Positions 35,168-45,370 of a stretch of DNA of 64,000 nucleotides are shown here, in pieces; the stretch's first letter is position 1; every line of letters begins with the position of its first letter. The position numbers and the translations under genes are program-made. A model generated the notes under the pieces. It ran no database searches. It was not told where the DNA came from and saw only the letters and a program-made list of their open reading frames with translations. The DNA comes from Chengkuizengella marina (lineage in GTDB: Bacteria > Bacillota > Bacilli > Paenibacillales > KCTC-33759): the NCBI RefSeq assembly GCF_009910845.1, contig NZ_SIJB01000018.1:62001-126000 (forward strand). Direction: 5' to 3'.

Positions 35168-36763
35168 ATGGAACAGAATCATTCTACTCGTAATGTCATT
35201 ATTATTGCCTTACTCAGTTTTTTCATCTTTTTAGTTATGAGTTTCTTACCTTCGGAAAACAATGATGAAGCACTACTTGATAATGAAAAAATAATCAGTA
35301 CACAACAAGCTGAGGAGAGCGCTTTGCAGTTTCTATCTGATTTTTATAATGTTAATATAAATCAGGTTGAAACTCTACTTACATTTCAAACTGACAAGCA
35401 GTTAGGAGGATACCTGCAAAAGAATGATCTAACATCACAATATAATGAACAGTTTGGAGATTCAAATCCTATTGATTACTTTCAAATTCAAGTAAATGAT
35501 AATACGCAAAAATACTTAGTTGATATACATATGACAAGTGGGAATGTACTTGGATGGAAAACAATGAATAGAAATATGAGTACAGATGATATACATCAGC
35601 AAGAGATCGCTGAATTATTTTTAATGGAGAAAGGGTATGATATTAACAATTTTTACTTATTGCCTCTAAATGAGAGGGAAATGAATAACTATATTTTTGA
35701 AAGTTATGAAGAAGGTGTAGCAGAGGCAAAATTGCAGTTACATACAATGGTCGAAGCAGATCAAGTGATTTCATTTAATAAGAGTTTCTCTATTCCAGAT
35801 TCTTTTGTAAGTTGGATGGATAAACAAGATGCTCAAGCTTCAATCATGTCTTTATTAATGATTGTTTTAAATGTTATATTTGGAATTATTGCTTTGATCA
35901 TCTCCATTGTTTTAAGAAAGCATATTTCTTTTAAAAAAGGTATTTTACTCACACTCACATTTCTTGCCATTTACACAATTACCAATATTAATATGTATCC
36001 CGTTAATCGAGCGATGCTTCCAGAAGAAAGTAATAACGTAGCTATTATCATGATGATAGTATCCATTGTTATTTATACCTTACTCAGCGTTATTATATAT
36101 TTTACATCTGTCTCAGCTGATGGTCTCTGGAAAAACAGGAGTGAGACACTTTGGCCAAATAGAAAAAATCCAAATTACGGTAACATTGTCTTAAAAGCAA
36201 TGGGGTTTGGATATTTATTTTCTTTCATTATATTAGCAGTGCAAAGTATATTTTATTTCATTGGAGAAACCTTCTTTGATGTATGGTCAGTAAGTGATCT
36301 CACTTTCTCACCATATAACCTATGGATGCCTGGTTTAATGCCACTCATTGCATGGGCAGCTGCCATTTCCGAGGAAATAATCTATCGATGGTTTGGCATT
36401 CCATTATTCAAGAAAATCTTTAGAAGTACGATTGTTGCCGTAATCATATCAAGTATGGCCTGGGCAATCGGGCATATGGCATACCCAATCTACCCTGCAT
36501 ACACTCGTTTTTTTGAAGTAACAATCATTGGTCTGATTTTTGGTTATATCTTTTTGAAATTCGGATTCATGACAGCTGTTTTCGCACATGCCATTGTTGA
36601 TAGTATTTTATTTTCACTTCAGCTTTTATACTTTGATTTTACTAAATACGCTTTGTTATCATTATTTTATATGGTTTTACCAGCCATTGTTGCTTATTCC
36701 ATGTTTAAGTTTCATCAAAGATTTAAGAGGAATTATTCTGATCCTCCCGAAGAGATGTCATAA
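35168..36763 (+). CDS. CPBP-family intramembrane protease-like protein
   Basis: 531 residues. One N-terminal span, ~190 residues outside the cell, then about eight spans. The last third carries the CPBP (Abi/Rce1) motifs: EEIIYRW (EExxxR), AIGHMAYP (second metal/catalytic His) and [11 protein letters not shown] (third motif). Such proteins are glutamate-type membrane proteases or bacteriocin self-immunity factors. The outer domain resembles repeated processing-like segments but I do not recognise it. AAGGAG spacing supports the ATG at 35168. Its last 41 bp overlap the 3' end of convergent uvrC. Confidence 0.82.
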   Translation: MEQNHSTRNVIIIALLSFFIFLVMSFLPSENNDEALLDNEKIISTQQAEESALQFLSDFYNVNINQVETLLTFQTDKQLGGYLQKNDLTSQYNEQFGDSNPIDYFQIQVNDNTQKYLVDIHMTSGNVLGWKTMNRNMSTDDIHQQEIAELFLMEKGYDINNFYLLPLNEREMNNYIFESYEEGVAEAKLQLHTMVEADQVISFNKSFSIPDSFVSWMDKQDAQASIMSLLMIVLNVIFGIIALIISIVLRKHISFKKGILLTLTFLAIYTITNINMYPVNRAMLPEESNNVAIIMMIVSIVIYTLLSVIIYFTSVSADGLWKNRSETLWPNRKNPNYGNIVLKAMGFGYLFSFIILAVQSIFYFIGETFFDVWSVSDLTFSPYNLWMPGLMPLIAWAAAISEEIIYRWFGIPLFKKIFRSTIVAVIISSMAWAIGHMAYPIYPAYTRFFEVTIIGLIFGYIFLKFGFMTAVFAHAIVDSILFSLQLLYFDFTKYALLSLFYMVLPAIVAYSMFKFHQRFKRNYSDPPEEMS

Positions 36764-38561
36764 TCTCACCTGCTAGTTTATCTCCAATTCCGAGGGGTTT
36801 AAAATCTTCAATAGATGCCTCTCGGATTTTTTTTAAAGATCCAAAGTGTTTTAATAATTTCTTTCTTCTTTTTTCCCCGACGCCTGGAATGGAATCGAGC
36901 TGTGATGCAACCATTGATTTACTTCTAGATTGACGATGGAATGTGATTGCAAATCGATGAACTTCTTCTTGAATTCTTTGCAGTAAATAAAACTCTTGCT
37001 GATCACGCGGGATAGGAATGACTTCAGGTGGATTTCCGACCATAAGTTGTGCTGTTTTATGTTTTTCATCTTTCACCAGACCACAAACTGGAATAAATAA
37101 TCCTAACTCGTCCTCTAAAATTTCTATCGCTGCTGAAATCTGTCCTTTTCCCCCATCGACAATAATTAAATCAGGTAAAGGTAAGTTTTCTTTTAGAACC
37201 CTTTCATACCGCCTTCTAACAACCTCTCGCATAGAACCGTAATCATCTGGACCTTTAACTGTTTTAATTTTATATTTACGATATTCTTTACGTTCAGGTT
37301 TTCCATCTACAAAAACAACCATAGCTGATACTGGGTTTGCACCTTGAATATTAGAATTATCAAAAGCTTCTATACGATGAACTGGTTCTGTACCTAGCCA
37401 TTTACCTAAATTTTCCACAGCTTTAATTGTGCGTTCTTCGTCCCTCTCAATCAATTTGAACTTTTCTTCTAGTGCAATTTTTGCATTATCATTCGCCATT
37501 AAGACTGCCTGCTTTTTTAAACCACGTTTAGGTAAATGCACTTTTACTTTTAACCATGATTGTAAATCTTCTTTAATGCTATCTTTTTCCTCAGCATCTT
37601 TATCATCGTGACTTGGCAATACAATCTCCTTAGGTAAAGCAGGATTTTCACTGTAGTATTGAGTTATAAAAGAAATGAAATCTTCGTAAGCCTCACCATA
37701 ATAAGGAAATCTGGAAGCATGACGTTCAATCATTTTCCCTTGTCTTACATATAAAATTTGCACACACATCCAACCCTTATCAACTGCAAATCCAAATATA
37801 TCTCGATCTATGTTATCTTTCATCGTAATTTTTTGTTGTTCCATTAGAACTTCGATGTGTTTAATCTGATCCCTAAATTCTTTGGCTTTTTCAAATTGAA
37901 GCTGTTCTGCTGCATCATGCATTTGTTTTATTAATTCAACCTTGATTTGCTCGTGACCACCATTTAAAAATTTTGTTATCTCTTGAACCATTTCTTCATA
38001 TTGTTTCTGATCTACCTCATATTCACATGGTGCTACACATTGCCCTAAATGATAATATAGACAAACTTTATCAGGAATGGTTTTGCATTTACGTAAAGGA
38101 TATAAACGATCCAATAATTTTTTTGTTTGCTGTGCTGCAAATGCACTAGGATATGGACCAAAATATTTACCATTATTTTTTATGACTTTTCTTGTAACCT
38201 CTAATCTAGGATGAGTATCGTTTGTAATTTTAATATACGGATATGTTTTGTCATCTTTTAAAATAACGTTGTAACGTGGATGATGTTCTTTAATTAAATT
38301 GCACTCTAAAATAAGTGCTTCTTTATTACTTGAAGTAACAATATATTCAAAGTCTTCAATCAGACTCACAAGTTTTTGAGTTTTAGCATCATGGCTTCCT
38401 GTGAAATAAGATCTTACTCTATTTTTTAGAACTTTAGCTTTACCAACATAGATGATATCACCGTTTTCATTTTTCATTAAATAACATCCAGGTTGATCAG
38501 GAAGCAATGACAATTTATGTTTTATTTTTTCTATTTTTTTTTGCCTTTCTATTTCACTCAT
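36723..38561 (-). CDS. uvrC: Excinuclease ABC subunit C
   Basis: Makes both incisions in nucleotide excision repair with UvrA and UvrB. 612 residues: N-terminal GIY-YIG nuclease ([29 protein letters not shown]), UVR/UvrB-binding motif (about residues 195-230), the RNase H-like endonuclease centre with [20 protein letters not shown] and [11 protein letters not shown], and two C-terminal helix-hairpin-helix motifs ([19 protein letters not shown]). The ATG at 38561 has GGGGAG spacing; the frame extends 10 codons further without a ribosome site. No LexA box was seen upstream. Confidence 0.96.
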   Translation of the reverse strand: MSEIERQKKIEKIKHKLSLLPDQPGCYLMKNENGDIIYVGKAKVLKNRVRSYFTGSHDAKTQKLVSLIEDFEYIVTSSNKEALILECNLIKEHHPRYNVILKDDKTYPYIKITNDTHPRLEVTRKVIKNNGKYFGPYPSAFAAQQTKKLLDRLYPLRKCKTIPDKVCLYYHLGQCVAPCEYEVDQKQYEEMVQEITKFLNGGHEQIKVELIKQMHDAAEQLQFEKAKEFRDQIKHIEVLMEQQKITMKDNIDRDIFGFAVDKGWMCVQILYVRQGKMIERHASRFPYYGEAYEDFISFITQYYSENPALPKEIVLPSHDDKDAEEKDSIKEDLQSWLKVKVHLPKRGLKKQAVLMANDNAKIALEEKFKLIERDEERTIKAVENLGKWLGTEPVHRIEAFDNSNIQGANPVSAMVVFVDGKPERKEYRKYKIKTVKGPDDYGSMREVVRRRYERVLKENLPLPDLIIVDGGKGQISAAIEILEDELGLFIPVCGLVKDEKHKTAQLMVGNPPEVIPIPRDQQEFYLLQRIQEEVHRFAITFHRQSRSKSMVASQLDSIPGVGEKRRKKLLKHFGSLKKIREASIEDFKPLGIGDKLAGEIMTSLREDQNNSS

Positions 38562-38681
38562 CCTTGCTTCTCCCCTATCCATTAAGCACATATGTTTCTA
38601 TTTTATTTTATCATAGCATAAAGTCTACAAACTTTCAGTTGAGAATTAGGGATACTGTTTGTAAATTGTTTGAGAATCAAA

Positions 38682-38703
38682 AAAGCCCTCTTAAGAGGGC
38701 TTT
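38682..38703. terminator. trxA terminator
   Basis: AAAGCCCTC and GAGGGCTTT with a 4-nt loop. The minus strand runs into TTTGATTC after trxA; A/T flanks make it usable both ways. Confidence 0.9.
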
Positions 38704-38725
38704 AACATTTACAAGTATTTTAAAA

Positions 38726-39043
38726 TTATAGGTGTTTAGATACAACACTTTTTAAAGCATCTTTTGGTTGGAAACCAACAACTTTATCTACAGGTTCTCC
38801 GTCTTTAAAAACGATTAAAGTTGGAATACTCATTACTCCAAAACGTGAAGCTGACTCAGGATTGTCATCTACGTTCACTTTTGCAATTTTAAGTTCATTA
38901 CCAATTTCTTCGTCTAATTCTTCAAGTACTGGAGCTACCATTTTACAAGGTCCACACCAAGGTGCCCAAAAGTCTACAAGAACAGTTCCAGTGCTCTCAA
39001 CTTCCCCTTTGAATGATTGATCTGATACATTCACGATACTCAT
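38726..39043 (-). CDS. trxA: Thioredoxin
   Basis: 105-residue cytosolic disulfide reductase. Active site WCGPC in [14 protein letters not shown] (about residues 26-39), cis-proline in [12 protein letters not shown], and the standard thioredoxin length. A clear AGGAG site precedes the ATG. Single gene with its own terminator, between uvrC and a YqzM-like peptide. Confidence 0.97.
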   Translation of the reverse strand: MSIVNVSDQSFKGEVESTGTVLVDFWAPWCGPCKMVAPVLEELDEEIGNELKIAKVNVDDNPESASRFGVMSIPTLIVFKDGEPVDKVVGFQPKDALKSVVSKHL

Positions 39044-39289
39044 GATTGATTCTCCTTTATTTAAAAATGTATAATTTCTAATATTATTTGTACATTATAA
39101 CATAAAGTTAGTTAATTTCAAATCTAAATTAGAATGTTTCTAATCTACAATGATGATTCAAACTTATTATGGTCACAATTAAATAATTTATGCGAAAGTC
39201 TCACAATTGTCACTTTCATATGCTTTACAAGTATATACTTGGTTAGGTATACTTAAAACTAATTGAGCTATTTTAGGAGGGAATTTCTT

Positions 39290-39436
39290 ATGAGCGAAAC
39301 TAGACAACCTGAATTACACGTAAATGAAGAACCAAGAAACGATTTTATTGATGTTGGTGTCGGATTTGCAGTATCTACTGGTATTTTCTTTCTCATCGCG
39401 ATTATTGCTACAATTTTATCTGTAATTTCACAATGA
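39290..39436 (+). CDS. YqzM-like single-span peptide
   Basis: 48 residues starting MSETRQPELHVNEEPRNDF with a polar N-terminus, then one span GVGFAVSTGIFFLIAIIATILSVI. Ribosome site TTAGGAGGG is strong. The layout fits the YqzM family of Bacillales, whose role is not known; assignment by pattern only. It ends at a shared hairpin with dnaI. Confidence 0.7.
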   Translation: MSETRQPELHVNEEPRNDFIDVGVGFAVSTGIFFLIAIIATILSVISQ

Positions 39437-39462
39437 TACATAATATGTGTACATTAATATAA

Positions 39463-39499
39463 AACCCTCGTTTATGTTTTTAAATCATAGATGAGGGTT
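39463..39499. terminator. Bidirectional terminator
   Basis: AACCCTC and GAGGGTT with inner AT pairing, between convergent yqzM-like and dnaI genes; T-rich on the plus side (TTCTTCATTATTTTT). Confidence 0.7.
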
Positions 39500-39510
39500 C
39501 TTCATTATTT

Positions 39511-40470
39511 TTAATTAAATTCATTCGTCCTTCTTTTATTTGTTCCTTTTACTTCTATTACTTGTACAAATGGCTCTATTCTGTCCATGATGCGTTGTGC
39601 TTTAAGCTCATCCTCTCCATCTTTGCTAGTAAAACTAAAATGTTTTTCTAACCCTTTCAAATCATAATTAGAAGTATAAAAAGTAGGTTTTCTATTCATT
39701 CTATAGTTTAGAATTGTCCCTAATACATGATCCCTAGCCCAAGCGTTTATATTTTCCGCACCTAGATCATCAAATACTAATAAATCTGTCGTTTTCAACA
39801 TTTCAATTGTATTTTTTAATCTAGCCGTATCCTTCATCATTTCTTTTAAATCTTCTATAAAATCTGGTACATATACAATCACACCCGTATGACCACTTTT
39901 AGCTAATTCATTCAACATATAACACAATAAAAAAGTTTTCCCAGTACCAAAAGTTCCTGATAAATACAAACCTTTTTTTTGTAACCCTTCTTTTTTTGTT
40001 TGATGAATATAATCTGTTAATGCAATGATGGCTGGAAGTCTTTGCTCATCTTTTTGCATAATCTCATTTAAAGAGTACCCTTCTTTTAGTGCTCGTTCAT
40101 CAATATAAAAACTACGAATTTTTTTACGAATAAGCTCTTGTGATTCATATGCCTTTAGTTTTTTACAGGCTATTTTTTGATCCGTGATTTGTCGATATTC
40201 ATTATAATTTTGTACAGTAAGTTTCGTATAATGACCTTTAAAATCATTCGGGCAGTTTTCTAAACCAGGACAATTTGTACACTGCTTATATTCTCTTACG
40301 AATTCATATAAACGATTCATATGAATTTTGAGATCTTCATTCGAAATCTCTGGATGCTTCTCTCTAAATTTTAATATTAAAGGATCATTTAATAAAGTTT
40401 GCATTTTATCTTTAGCTTCTTGAATTTTAGTTTTAGGGATAACATTTACGATCTCAGATAATGACTGCAA
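39511..40470 (-). CDS. dnaI: Primosomal protein DnaI (helicase loader)
   Basis: AAA+ ATPase that loads the replicative helicase at oriC and at restart forks. 319 residues. The N-terminal domain has the zinc site CTNCPGLENC...H (about residues 68-85). The C-terminal ATPase has Walker A SGTFGTGKTFLL, Walker B LLVFDDLGAE, sensor I YTSNYD and a basic end. TTG start behind AGGAGG. Directly downstream of dnaB (35-bp gap), as in Bacillus. Confidence 0.95.
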   Translation of the reverse strand: MQSLSEIVNVIPKTKIQEAKDKMQTLLNDPLILKFREKHPEISNEDLKIHMNRLYEFVREYKQCTNCPGLENCPNDFKGHYTKLTVQNYNEYRQITDQKIACKKLKAYESQELIRKKIRSFYIDERALKEGYSLNEIMQKDEQRLPAIIALTDYIHQTKKEGLQKKGLYLSGTFGTGKTFLLCYMLNELAKSGHTGVIVYVPDFIEDLKEMMKDTARLKNTIEMLKTTDLLVFDDLGAENINAWARDHVLGTILNYRMNRKPTFYTSNYDLKGLEKHFSFTSKDGEDELKAQRIMDRIEPFVQVIEVKGTNKRRTNEFN

Positions 40471-40505
40471 TATCTTACTCCTCCTTTCCTAATTCACGAA
40501 CATAG

Positions 40506-41984
40506 TTATTGCCCATCCCATTCAGCAGCTAATTTCTTAAGCTTATCTAATTCTTCTTTCGATACTGTTTCTTGTTGATTTGTATAAGTCATAATTGGTA
40601 TCTTTGGCTTCTGATTCTGATAATTTCTTGTAGAATATGTTCTGCTTTTGGAGTTTTTATTTATTTTATTCGCTGCTAATTTTTCCTTTACTTCCTTTTT
40701 ATTACGAATATAAATAACAGCCTGTTCAAAACTAATGACTTGTTTTCCTAATAGATCAGATGCAATAGAATCTATAAAATTTTTGTTCCAGTCTAAATCA
40801 TGAGAAACTAAATAATGAATTAGGACATTAATAACTTCTTCTTTAAGTTTATAGTTCATGTCTATTTTATCAAAAATATCTAATATACGATCTGGAATAG
40901 ACCCAGGAAAAACACTTTTAAGTACATGTGTGTAGGGAGCATTGCAAAGCATCATATTATATTGCTGAATATCACATTTTCCATTGAATCTATCTGGTAT
41001 ATCTAGAAAATAAGCCGTATCCACAATTTTTTCTTCATAAGGTACACGTTCGTCTTTTGAATCTTGTTTCATAAATCGTTCACGAATATCCTCTCGTGTT
41101 TTATCTTGTCTATAATTAGAATTTGCTTTTTTTTGTAACTGATCAATGATTAACTCACCATTTTGAGAAAAGATACCATCTTCATCTAATAAGCTACTAA
41201 CTTCTTGTAAGGTTAAATGATATTTTTTTATAATATAATTGATCGCATTGATTTGTTCAGGTTCATATTTTAAATTCTCAATAAATGAACGATTCATGGA
41301 ATTACGAGGTATTCTAGTGATTAAATCTGCATAAGTATATTCATCTGAAGGTTCAGTCTCAAGAGTCTGATTGACAATTTGTAATGATGCTCCAACCTCA
41401 AGTTCAGCTTCCTCTAACTCCTTATCTACTACTTGTGTATTTAACTGAAATAATTCATAAAATGGTACAGACACATTTTTTGAATATATTTCTTCCGTTG
41501 AAATTTCTGAAGGTAGCTTTTCTTTAAATGATTCTCTTAAGGAAATAACAGTATGTTTACCAATTTTATCTCTTAATAATAAAGTTAAATGTTGATTTTT
41601 AAAAAATTCTTTTGGAGATAAAGCAGAAAGCAACTTATATTCATATATGTAATCATCGCTACCTAAAATATATTTACGGTAAGTTTGAAGTAAACCTATG
41701 GCTTCTAGTTTAGAAAACTGTTCGATTAAAAATTTTCTTCCTCGTTCGCTAGGTTCAATCCCTAAAAATAAAAAAAGCTTTCTTTGCTGCTCTAGTTCCG
41801 AATACCCTAGTTGATCAGTGGATACTTGTTGATATAAAAAATGATACAGGCTAATAGCACTTAATCCAACCATCGGCTGATATATATTATTTAACATATA
41901 CGTATTCATAGAACTCATAGAAAAATCACGATATATGTAAAATCGATGATTTTCTGTAAAGTGTAATATATTCATTATTTTCAT
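40506..41984 (-). CDS. dnaB: Replication initiation and membrane attachment protein DnaB
   Basis: Firmicute primosome protein that works with DnaD and DnaI to load helicase and attach oriC to the membrane. 492 residues, slightly longer than in B. subtilis. The N-terminal winged-helix part contains NNIYQPMVGLSAISLYHFLY, and the C-terminal DDBH2 region has FDKIDMNYKLKEEVINVLIHYLVSHDLDWNKNFIDSIASDL, followed by a basic tail with KPKIPIM. dnaI follows. NrdR, often upstream in Bacillus, is absent; an unrelated hydrolase gene takes that place. Confidence 0.92.
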   Translation of the reverse strand: MKIMNILHFTENHRFYIYRDFSMSSMNTYMLNNIYQPMVGLSAISLYHFLYQQVSTDQLGYSELEQQRKLFLFLGIEPSERGRKFLIEQFSKLEAIGLLQTYRKYILGSDDYIYEYKLLSALSPKEFFKNQHLTLLLRDKIGKHTVISLRESFKEKLPSEISTEEIYSKNVSVPFYELFQLNTQVVDKELEEAELEVGASLQIVNQTLETEPSDEYTYADLITRIPRNSMNRSFIENLKYEPEQINAINYIIKKYHLTLQEVSSLLDEDGIFSQNGELIIDQLQKKANSNYRQDKTREDIRERFMKQDSKDERVPYEEKIVDTAYFLDIPDRFNGKCDIQQYNMMLCNAPYTHVLKSVFPGSIPDRILDIFDKIDMNYKLKEEVINVLIHYLVSHDLDWNKNFIDSIASDLLGKQVISFEQAVIYIRNKKEVKEKLAANKINKNSKSRTYSTRNYQNQKPKIPIMTYTNQQETVSKEELDKLKKLAAEWDGQ

Positions 41985-42105
41985 ATTTAAAACTCACCAA
42001 TTGATAGATTTATAAACTCTATAAATATTATAGAAATAAGTTTATAGTACTCTTTATTTTAACATAATATGACTCACAAAAGTGAAGTTAAAATATACTC
42101 AAATT

Positions 42106-42972
42106 TCAATGAAAATTATCCAATCCATTCTCTGATTCTTTTATCATATTACAGAAATCCAAATGAGCTATTTCTTCATTTTGCTTACATAACTCTATTT
42201 GATGGTTTTCAATCCAATCTGTAATCAATTGGTTCATATGTAGTGCTGACTTCGTTGGGATTTGATGGGTTTTTCCCTCCAAAAAATGAATTTCATTGTT
42301 AGGTAATTCTTTGTGTAAAATATTGGCGTATTTAAAAAATCCTTTATCTTGATCACCATAAATTAATAATTGAGGAGATTGTATGTATTTCAATTTGGAG
42401 GAACAATTATAAGAAAGTGTAGCTCTATAATACTGTTTTATATTTTTAACATTTCCTCTTTTTGCTTCTTTATATAATTGTTTAAATGTAGGTTTCATAT
42501 CTGCATTTCCACGAGTAATGACATAAGCAAGAAAGCTTTTGGCTCTTATTGATGTTAAACCTACAGCCATCATAATTCTTCTCTTTAATTTAAAATCACT
42601 TACCTCAGACATAGCACTAATTAATATGCCTCCAAAAAAACGATCTGGATAAGTTAACATGGCTTCCAGTGCTATAGTACCACCTGTAGAATATCCACAA
42701 ATATAACATCTTTTTACTTTTAAAAAATCCAATAAATTTATTACATCATTCGCAATCAAAGAAAAGGTAAGAGGTTCTTCTGATGCTTCACTTAAACCAT
42801 GACCTCTAATATCAAACGTAATGACTTCAAATTCATCGGATAATTGCTGTGTTTGATAAAGAAAATTAGAACAAGTAAGCAAAGGAGGGTGAATGAAGAT
42901 AATGGGTATTCCTGAACCCTTCACTTGATAATAAAGTCTAACTCCATTTAATTGTTTAAAAGGCATTTTCAT
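42106..42972 (-). CDS. Alpha/beta hydrolase
   Basis: 288-residue hydrolase. Oxyanion segment FIHPPLLTCSN, nucleophile Ser in GYSTGG (about residue 96), acid Asp in YGDQDKGFF and catalytic His in GKTHQIPT. FDIRGHGLSEAS is typical. Substrate unknown. GGGGGAATG gives two nearby ATG choices (42972 or 42966). Confidence 0.85.
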   Translation of the reverse strand: MKMPFKQLNGVRLYYQVKGSGIPIIFIHPPLLTCSNFLYQTQQLSDEFEVITFDIRGHGLSEASEEPLTFSLIANDVINLLDFLKVKRCYICGYSTGGTIALEAMLTYPDRFFGGILISAMSEVSDFKLKRRIMMAVGLTSIRAKSFLAYVITRGNADMKPTFKQLYKEAKRGNVKNIKQYYRATLSYNCSSKLKYIQSPQLLIYGDQDKGFFKYANILHKELPNNEIHFLEGKTHQIPTKSALHMNQLITDWIENHQIELCKQNEEIAHLDFCNMIKESENGLDNFH

Positions 42973-43060
42973 TCCCCCATCATTTTCTTATTTCTGCTTT
43001 TTATTATTTCCTTAGTTGTTGTTTTTACTAACCAATTAAATGGGAATTTTTCAAAATAAA

Positions 43061-43084
43061 AGCAGCTCCATGTCAGGAGCTGCT
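43061..43084 (-). terminator. yuiB-like gene terminator
   Basis: AGCAGCTCC and GGAGCTGCT with a 6-nt loop followed on the minus strand by TTTATTTTG. Confidence 0.85.
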
Positions 43085-43096
43085 AAAGTTTACAAT

Positions 43097-43402
43097 TTAG
43101 AACATCTTATAACCTTGATCTCTTAATTTTTTAATCGTTATTCCACTTAAAATGGCACCTACAAGACCGCCAATGAAAGTAATGTAATCCGTGATTTGAT
43201 AATGAGATATGTTTGTAAGTAGAGATTGTCCTGCTTCCCATAACCAATATACCATGTAAGGAATAACAACAAATACGTACACATAAGTCGGAAACCAGGT
43301 AGTTTTTAATAACATGTTTAAAATAAAACCGATGCCAAAAAATAAAACAAACGTTAAGGCAAACAGTATTGGTAATTGAATAATATCAACGTCGGCGTTC
43401 AT
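43097..43402 (-). CDS. YuiB-like three-span membrane protein
   Basis: 101 residues with three hydrophobic spans and the segment LFFGIGFILNMLLKTTWFPTYVYVFVVI, as in B. subtilis YuiB. Function unknown; yui/yum genes surround the NADH dehydrogenase locus in Bacillus and do so here. GAGGGG supports the ATG at 43402 over a start 7 codons upstream. Confidence 0.75.
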   Translation of the reverse strand: MNADVDIIQLPILFALTFVLFFGIGFILNMLLKTTWFPTYVYVFVVIPYMVYWLWEAGQSLLTNISHYQITDYITFIGGLVGAILSGITIKKLRDQGYKMF

Positions 43403-43506
43403 TGTTAACCCCTCATTTTTCAATAAATAAATAAGAACTTCTAGTATTTTACTTGATTTTTTTATACAAAGTCAATAAGTATGAGCGTTTTTTACAGCGT
43501 ATTTTA

Positions 43507-43522
43507 AATTTGTAAACAAATT
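43507..43522. promoter_or_regulatory. Perfect palindrome upstream of hemQ
   Basis: AATTTGT-AA-ACAAATT, 120 bp before the hemQ start. A candidate operator; AT-rich palindromes can arise by chance. Confidence 0.25.
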
Positions 43523-43641
43523 ATGAATTTTGTCATGGTTTGAACCGTTAGGTTTGCTACGAACTAATGTTTAGTTTAAAATAATGAAGAAACTACATCA
43601 ACTATTACATACGTTTATAAAATTAGAGGAGTGAAATTTTA

Positions 43642-44388
43642 ATGAGTGAAGCAGCTTTAACCTTAGAAGGTTGGTATGCGCTACATGATTTTAGAGCAAT
43701 GGATTGGAACGCTTGGAAAAGCCTATCTCCAGCAGAAAGAAAACAAGCTGAGGATGAATTTCTTTCATTTATACAAGAATGGTCTGACATAGAAGATAAA
43801 AAACAAGGAAGTACAGCTCTTTATAGTATTATTGGCCAAAAGGCGGATTTTGTTATGATGCACCTTCGCGAATCATTAGAAGAAATTAATGAATTAGAGA
43901 CTGCATTTAATAAAACAACACTGGCTCAATTTACAATTCCAATGTATTCCTATGTTTCTGTAGTTGAATTAAGTAATTACATGGCGCAAGGTGACGGAGA
44001 TCCAATGCAAAATCCAGAGATTATAGCTAGGTTAAAACCTACATTACCTAAAGCGAATCATATATGTTTTTATCCAATGAATAAACGTCGAGAAGGTAAT
44101 GATAACTGGTACATGTTAAGCATGGAAGAACGTCGTGGAATGATGAGAAGTCATGGCATGATTGGACGACAATACGCTGGGAAAGTAAAACAAATTATTA
44201 CAGGCTCCGTTGGATTTGACGATTGGGAATGGGGAGTTACCTTATTTGCTGATGATGCATTGCAATTTAAAAAACTTGTCTATGAAATGCGTTTTGATGA
44301 AGTAAGTGCTCGATTTGGTGAATTTGGAGAGTTTTTTGTAGGGAATTTATTAGATCAGAATAAGATGTCAAAAATGTTAGAAATCTAA
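43642..44388 (+). CDS. hemQ: Coproheme decarboxylase HemQ
   Basis: Converts coproheme to heme b in the Gram-positive coproporphyrin pathway, using peroxide. 248 residues of the chlorite-dismutase fold. Notable are the N-terminal [15 protein letters not shown], the catalytic Tyr region [17 protein letters not shown] (near residue 112), and the proximal-heme region [34 protein letters not shown]. Adjacent redox genes fit. A strong terminator follows. Confidence 0.95.
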   Translation: MSEAALTLEGWYALHDFRAMDWNAWKSLSPAERKQAEDEFLSFIQEWSDIEDKKQGSTALYSIIGQKADFVMMHLRESLEEINELETAFNKTTLAQFTIPMYSYVSVVELSNYMAQGDGDPMQNPEIIARLKPTLPKANHICFYPMNKRREGNDNWYMLSMEERRGMMRSHGMIGRQYAGKVKQIITGSVGFDDWEWGVTLFADDALQFKKLVYEMRFDEVSARFGEFGEFFVGNLLDQNKMSKMLEI

Positions 44389-44410
44389 TTTCATAAATAT
44401 AAATAGCAAA

Positions 44411-44435
44411 AACGAGCAGAAAACTACTGCTCGTT
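44411..44435 (+). terminator. hemQ terminator
   Basis: AACGAGCAG and CTGCTCGTT with a 7-nt loop then TTTTTTTG. An almost identical hairpin ends the first peroxiredoxin gene (45231-45256). Confidence 0.9.
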
Positions 44436-44533
44436 TTTTTTGTAATCTATTTCACATTCATTTTAAAACTAACATGGTATTATTTTATCTGTAAGTTTCA
44501 ATAAGTAATTTATTTTATAAGGAGTGTTTATAT

Positions 44534-45181
44534 ATGACATTAGCTCAAGATATCAAACAATTTCAGGATGAAAATTTGAAGAGAGTGCCGCAAGAGGTAT
44601 TAGAGCAGGTTTTTCAATCTATAAAAGAATTAGATGAGTCTGATCATCCTAAAGGATTAAACGTAGGTGATATTGCCCCAGACTTCACTTTGAAAAATGC
44701 TGTAGGAGAAAATGTTCACCTATATGAGGAACTAAATAAAGGACCTGTTATATTAAGTTTTTACCGTGGTGAGTGGTGCCCATACTGTAACTTAGAAGTA
44801 AGAGCATATCAACAAAAAATAAATGAAATTACTGAACTAGGTGCGCAACTATTTGCAATTAGTCCTGAAGAACCAGACTATTCATTAACCTTAAAAGAAA
44901 AACATGATTTATCTTTTCAAGTATTAAGCGATATTGGAAATAAAGTTTCTGAAGACTATAAGTTAACGTTTCAGTTTCCTGATTATATAAAAGAAGTGTA
45001 TAGAGATTTCTTTCAAAATGACTTAGGAAAAAGAAATAATGATGAAAGTTGGACATTCCCAATTCCAGCTACTTATATTATTGATTCAAATAAAAAAGTT
45101 GTTGCAGGATTTGCTAATGCAGATTATACAAAACGTATGGAACCATCAGAAGCAATTAAGGCTTTAAAACAACTAAATTAA
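44534..45181 (+). CDS. Peroxiredoxin-like AhpC/TSA-family protein, copy 1
   Basis: 215-residue thioredoxin-fold peroxidase-like protein. LNVGDIAPDFTLKNAVGENVHLYEEL leads to SFYRGEWCPYCNLEVRAYQ, so both a peroxidatic-position Cys and a CxxC partner are present (about residues 82-85). It matches the peroxiredoxin-like branch of COG1225 more than classical AhpC; the reductant is unknown. AAGGAG site. A second copy follows; by hand count the proteins differ at 24 of 215 positions, mostly in the last third. Confidence 0.88.
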   Translation: MTLAQDIKQFQDENLKRVPQEVLEQVFQSIKELDESDHPKGLNVGDIAPDFTLKNAVGENVHLYEELNKGPVILSFYRGEWCPYCNLEVRAYQQKINEITELGAQLFAISPEEPDYSLTLKEKHDLSFQVLSDIGNKVSEDYKLTFQFPDYIKEVYRDFFQNDLGKRNNDESWTFPIPATYIIDSNKKVVAGFANADYTKRMEPSEAIKALKQLN

Positions 45182-45230
45182 AAAGTTGTTCATTAAGCAA
45201 ATAATATAGTTTTTAAAATATAAAATGGTA

Positions 45231-45256
45231 AAAACGGGCAGAAGACTGCTCGTTTT
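45231..45256 (+). terminator. Terminator of peroxiredoxin copy 1
   Basis: AACGGGCAG/CTGCTCGTT hairpin followed by TTTTCTTTA. It resembles the hemQ terminator upstream, which is consistent with duplication of gene plus flanks. Confidence 0.8.
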
Positions 45257-45370
45257 TTCTTTACTAGTAATATTTTTTGTAATGTATTTCACATTTATTA
45301 TAGAGTCAACATGTTACTATTTTTTTGTTAAGTTTAAAAGTAATTATTTTATAAAAGGGAGGGATTATAT

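Noticed and set aside
35168-36763. Bacteriocin immunity cluster around the CPBP protein
   Set aside because: No bacteriocin precursor, leader peptide or dedicated exporter nearby; neighbours are housekeeping genes.
42077-42091. AAAAGTGAAGTTAA matching the left arm of the 70-bp repeat
   Set aside because: Only 14-15 bp, with no right arm nearby; in AT-rich DNA this may be chance.
43507-43522. Palindrome upstream of hemQ as a firm operator
   Set aside because: AT-rich, single copy and 120 bp from the start; kept only as a low-confidence site.
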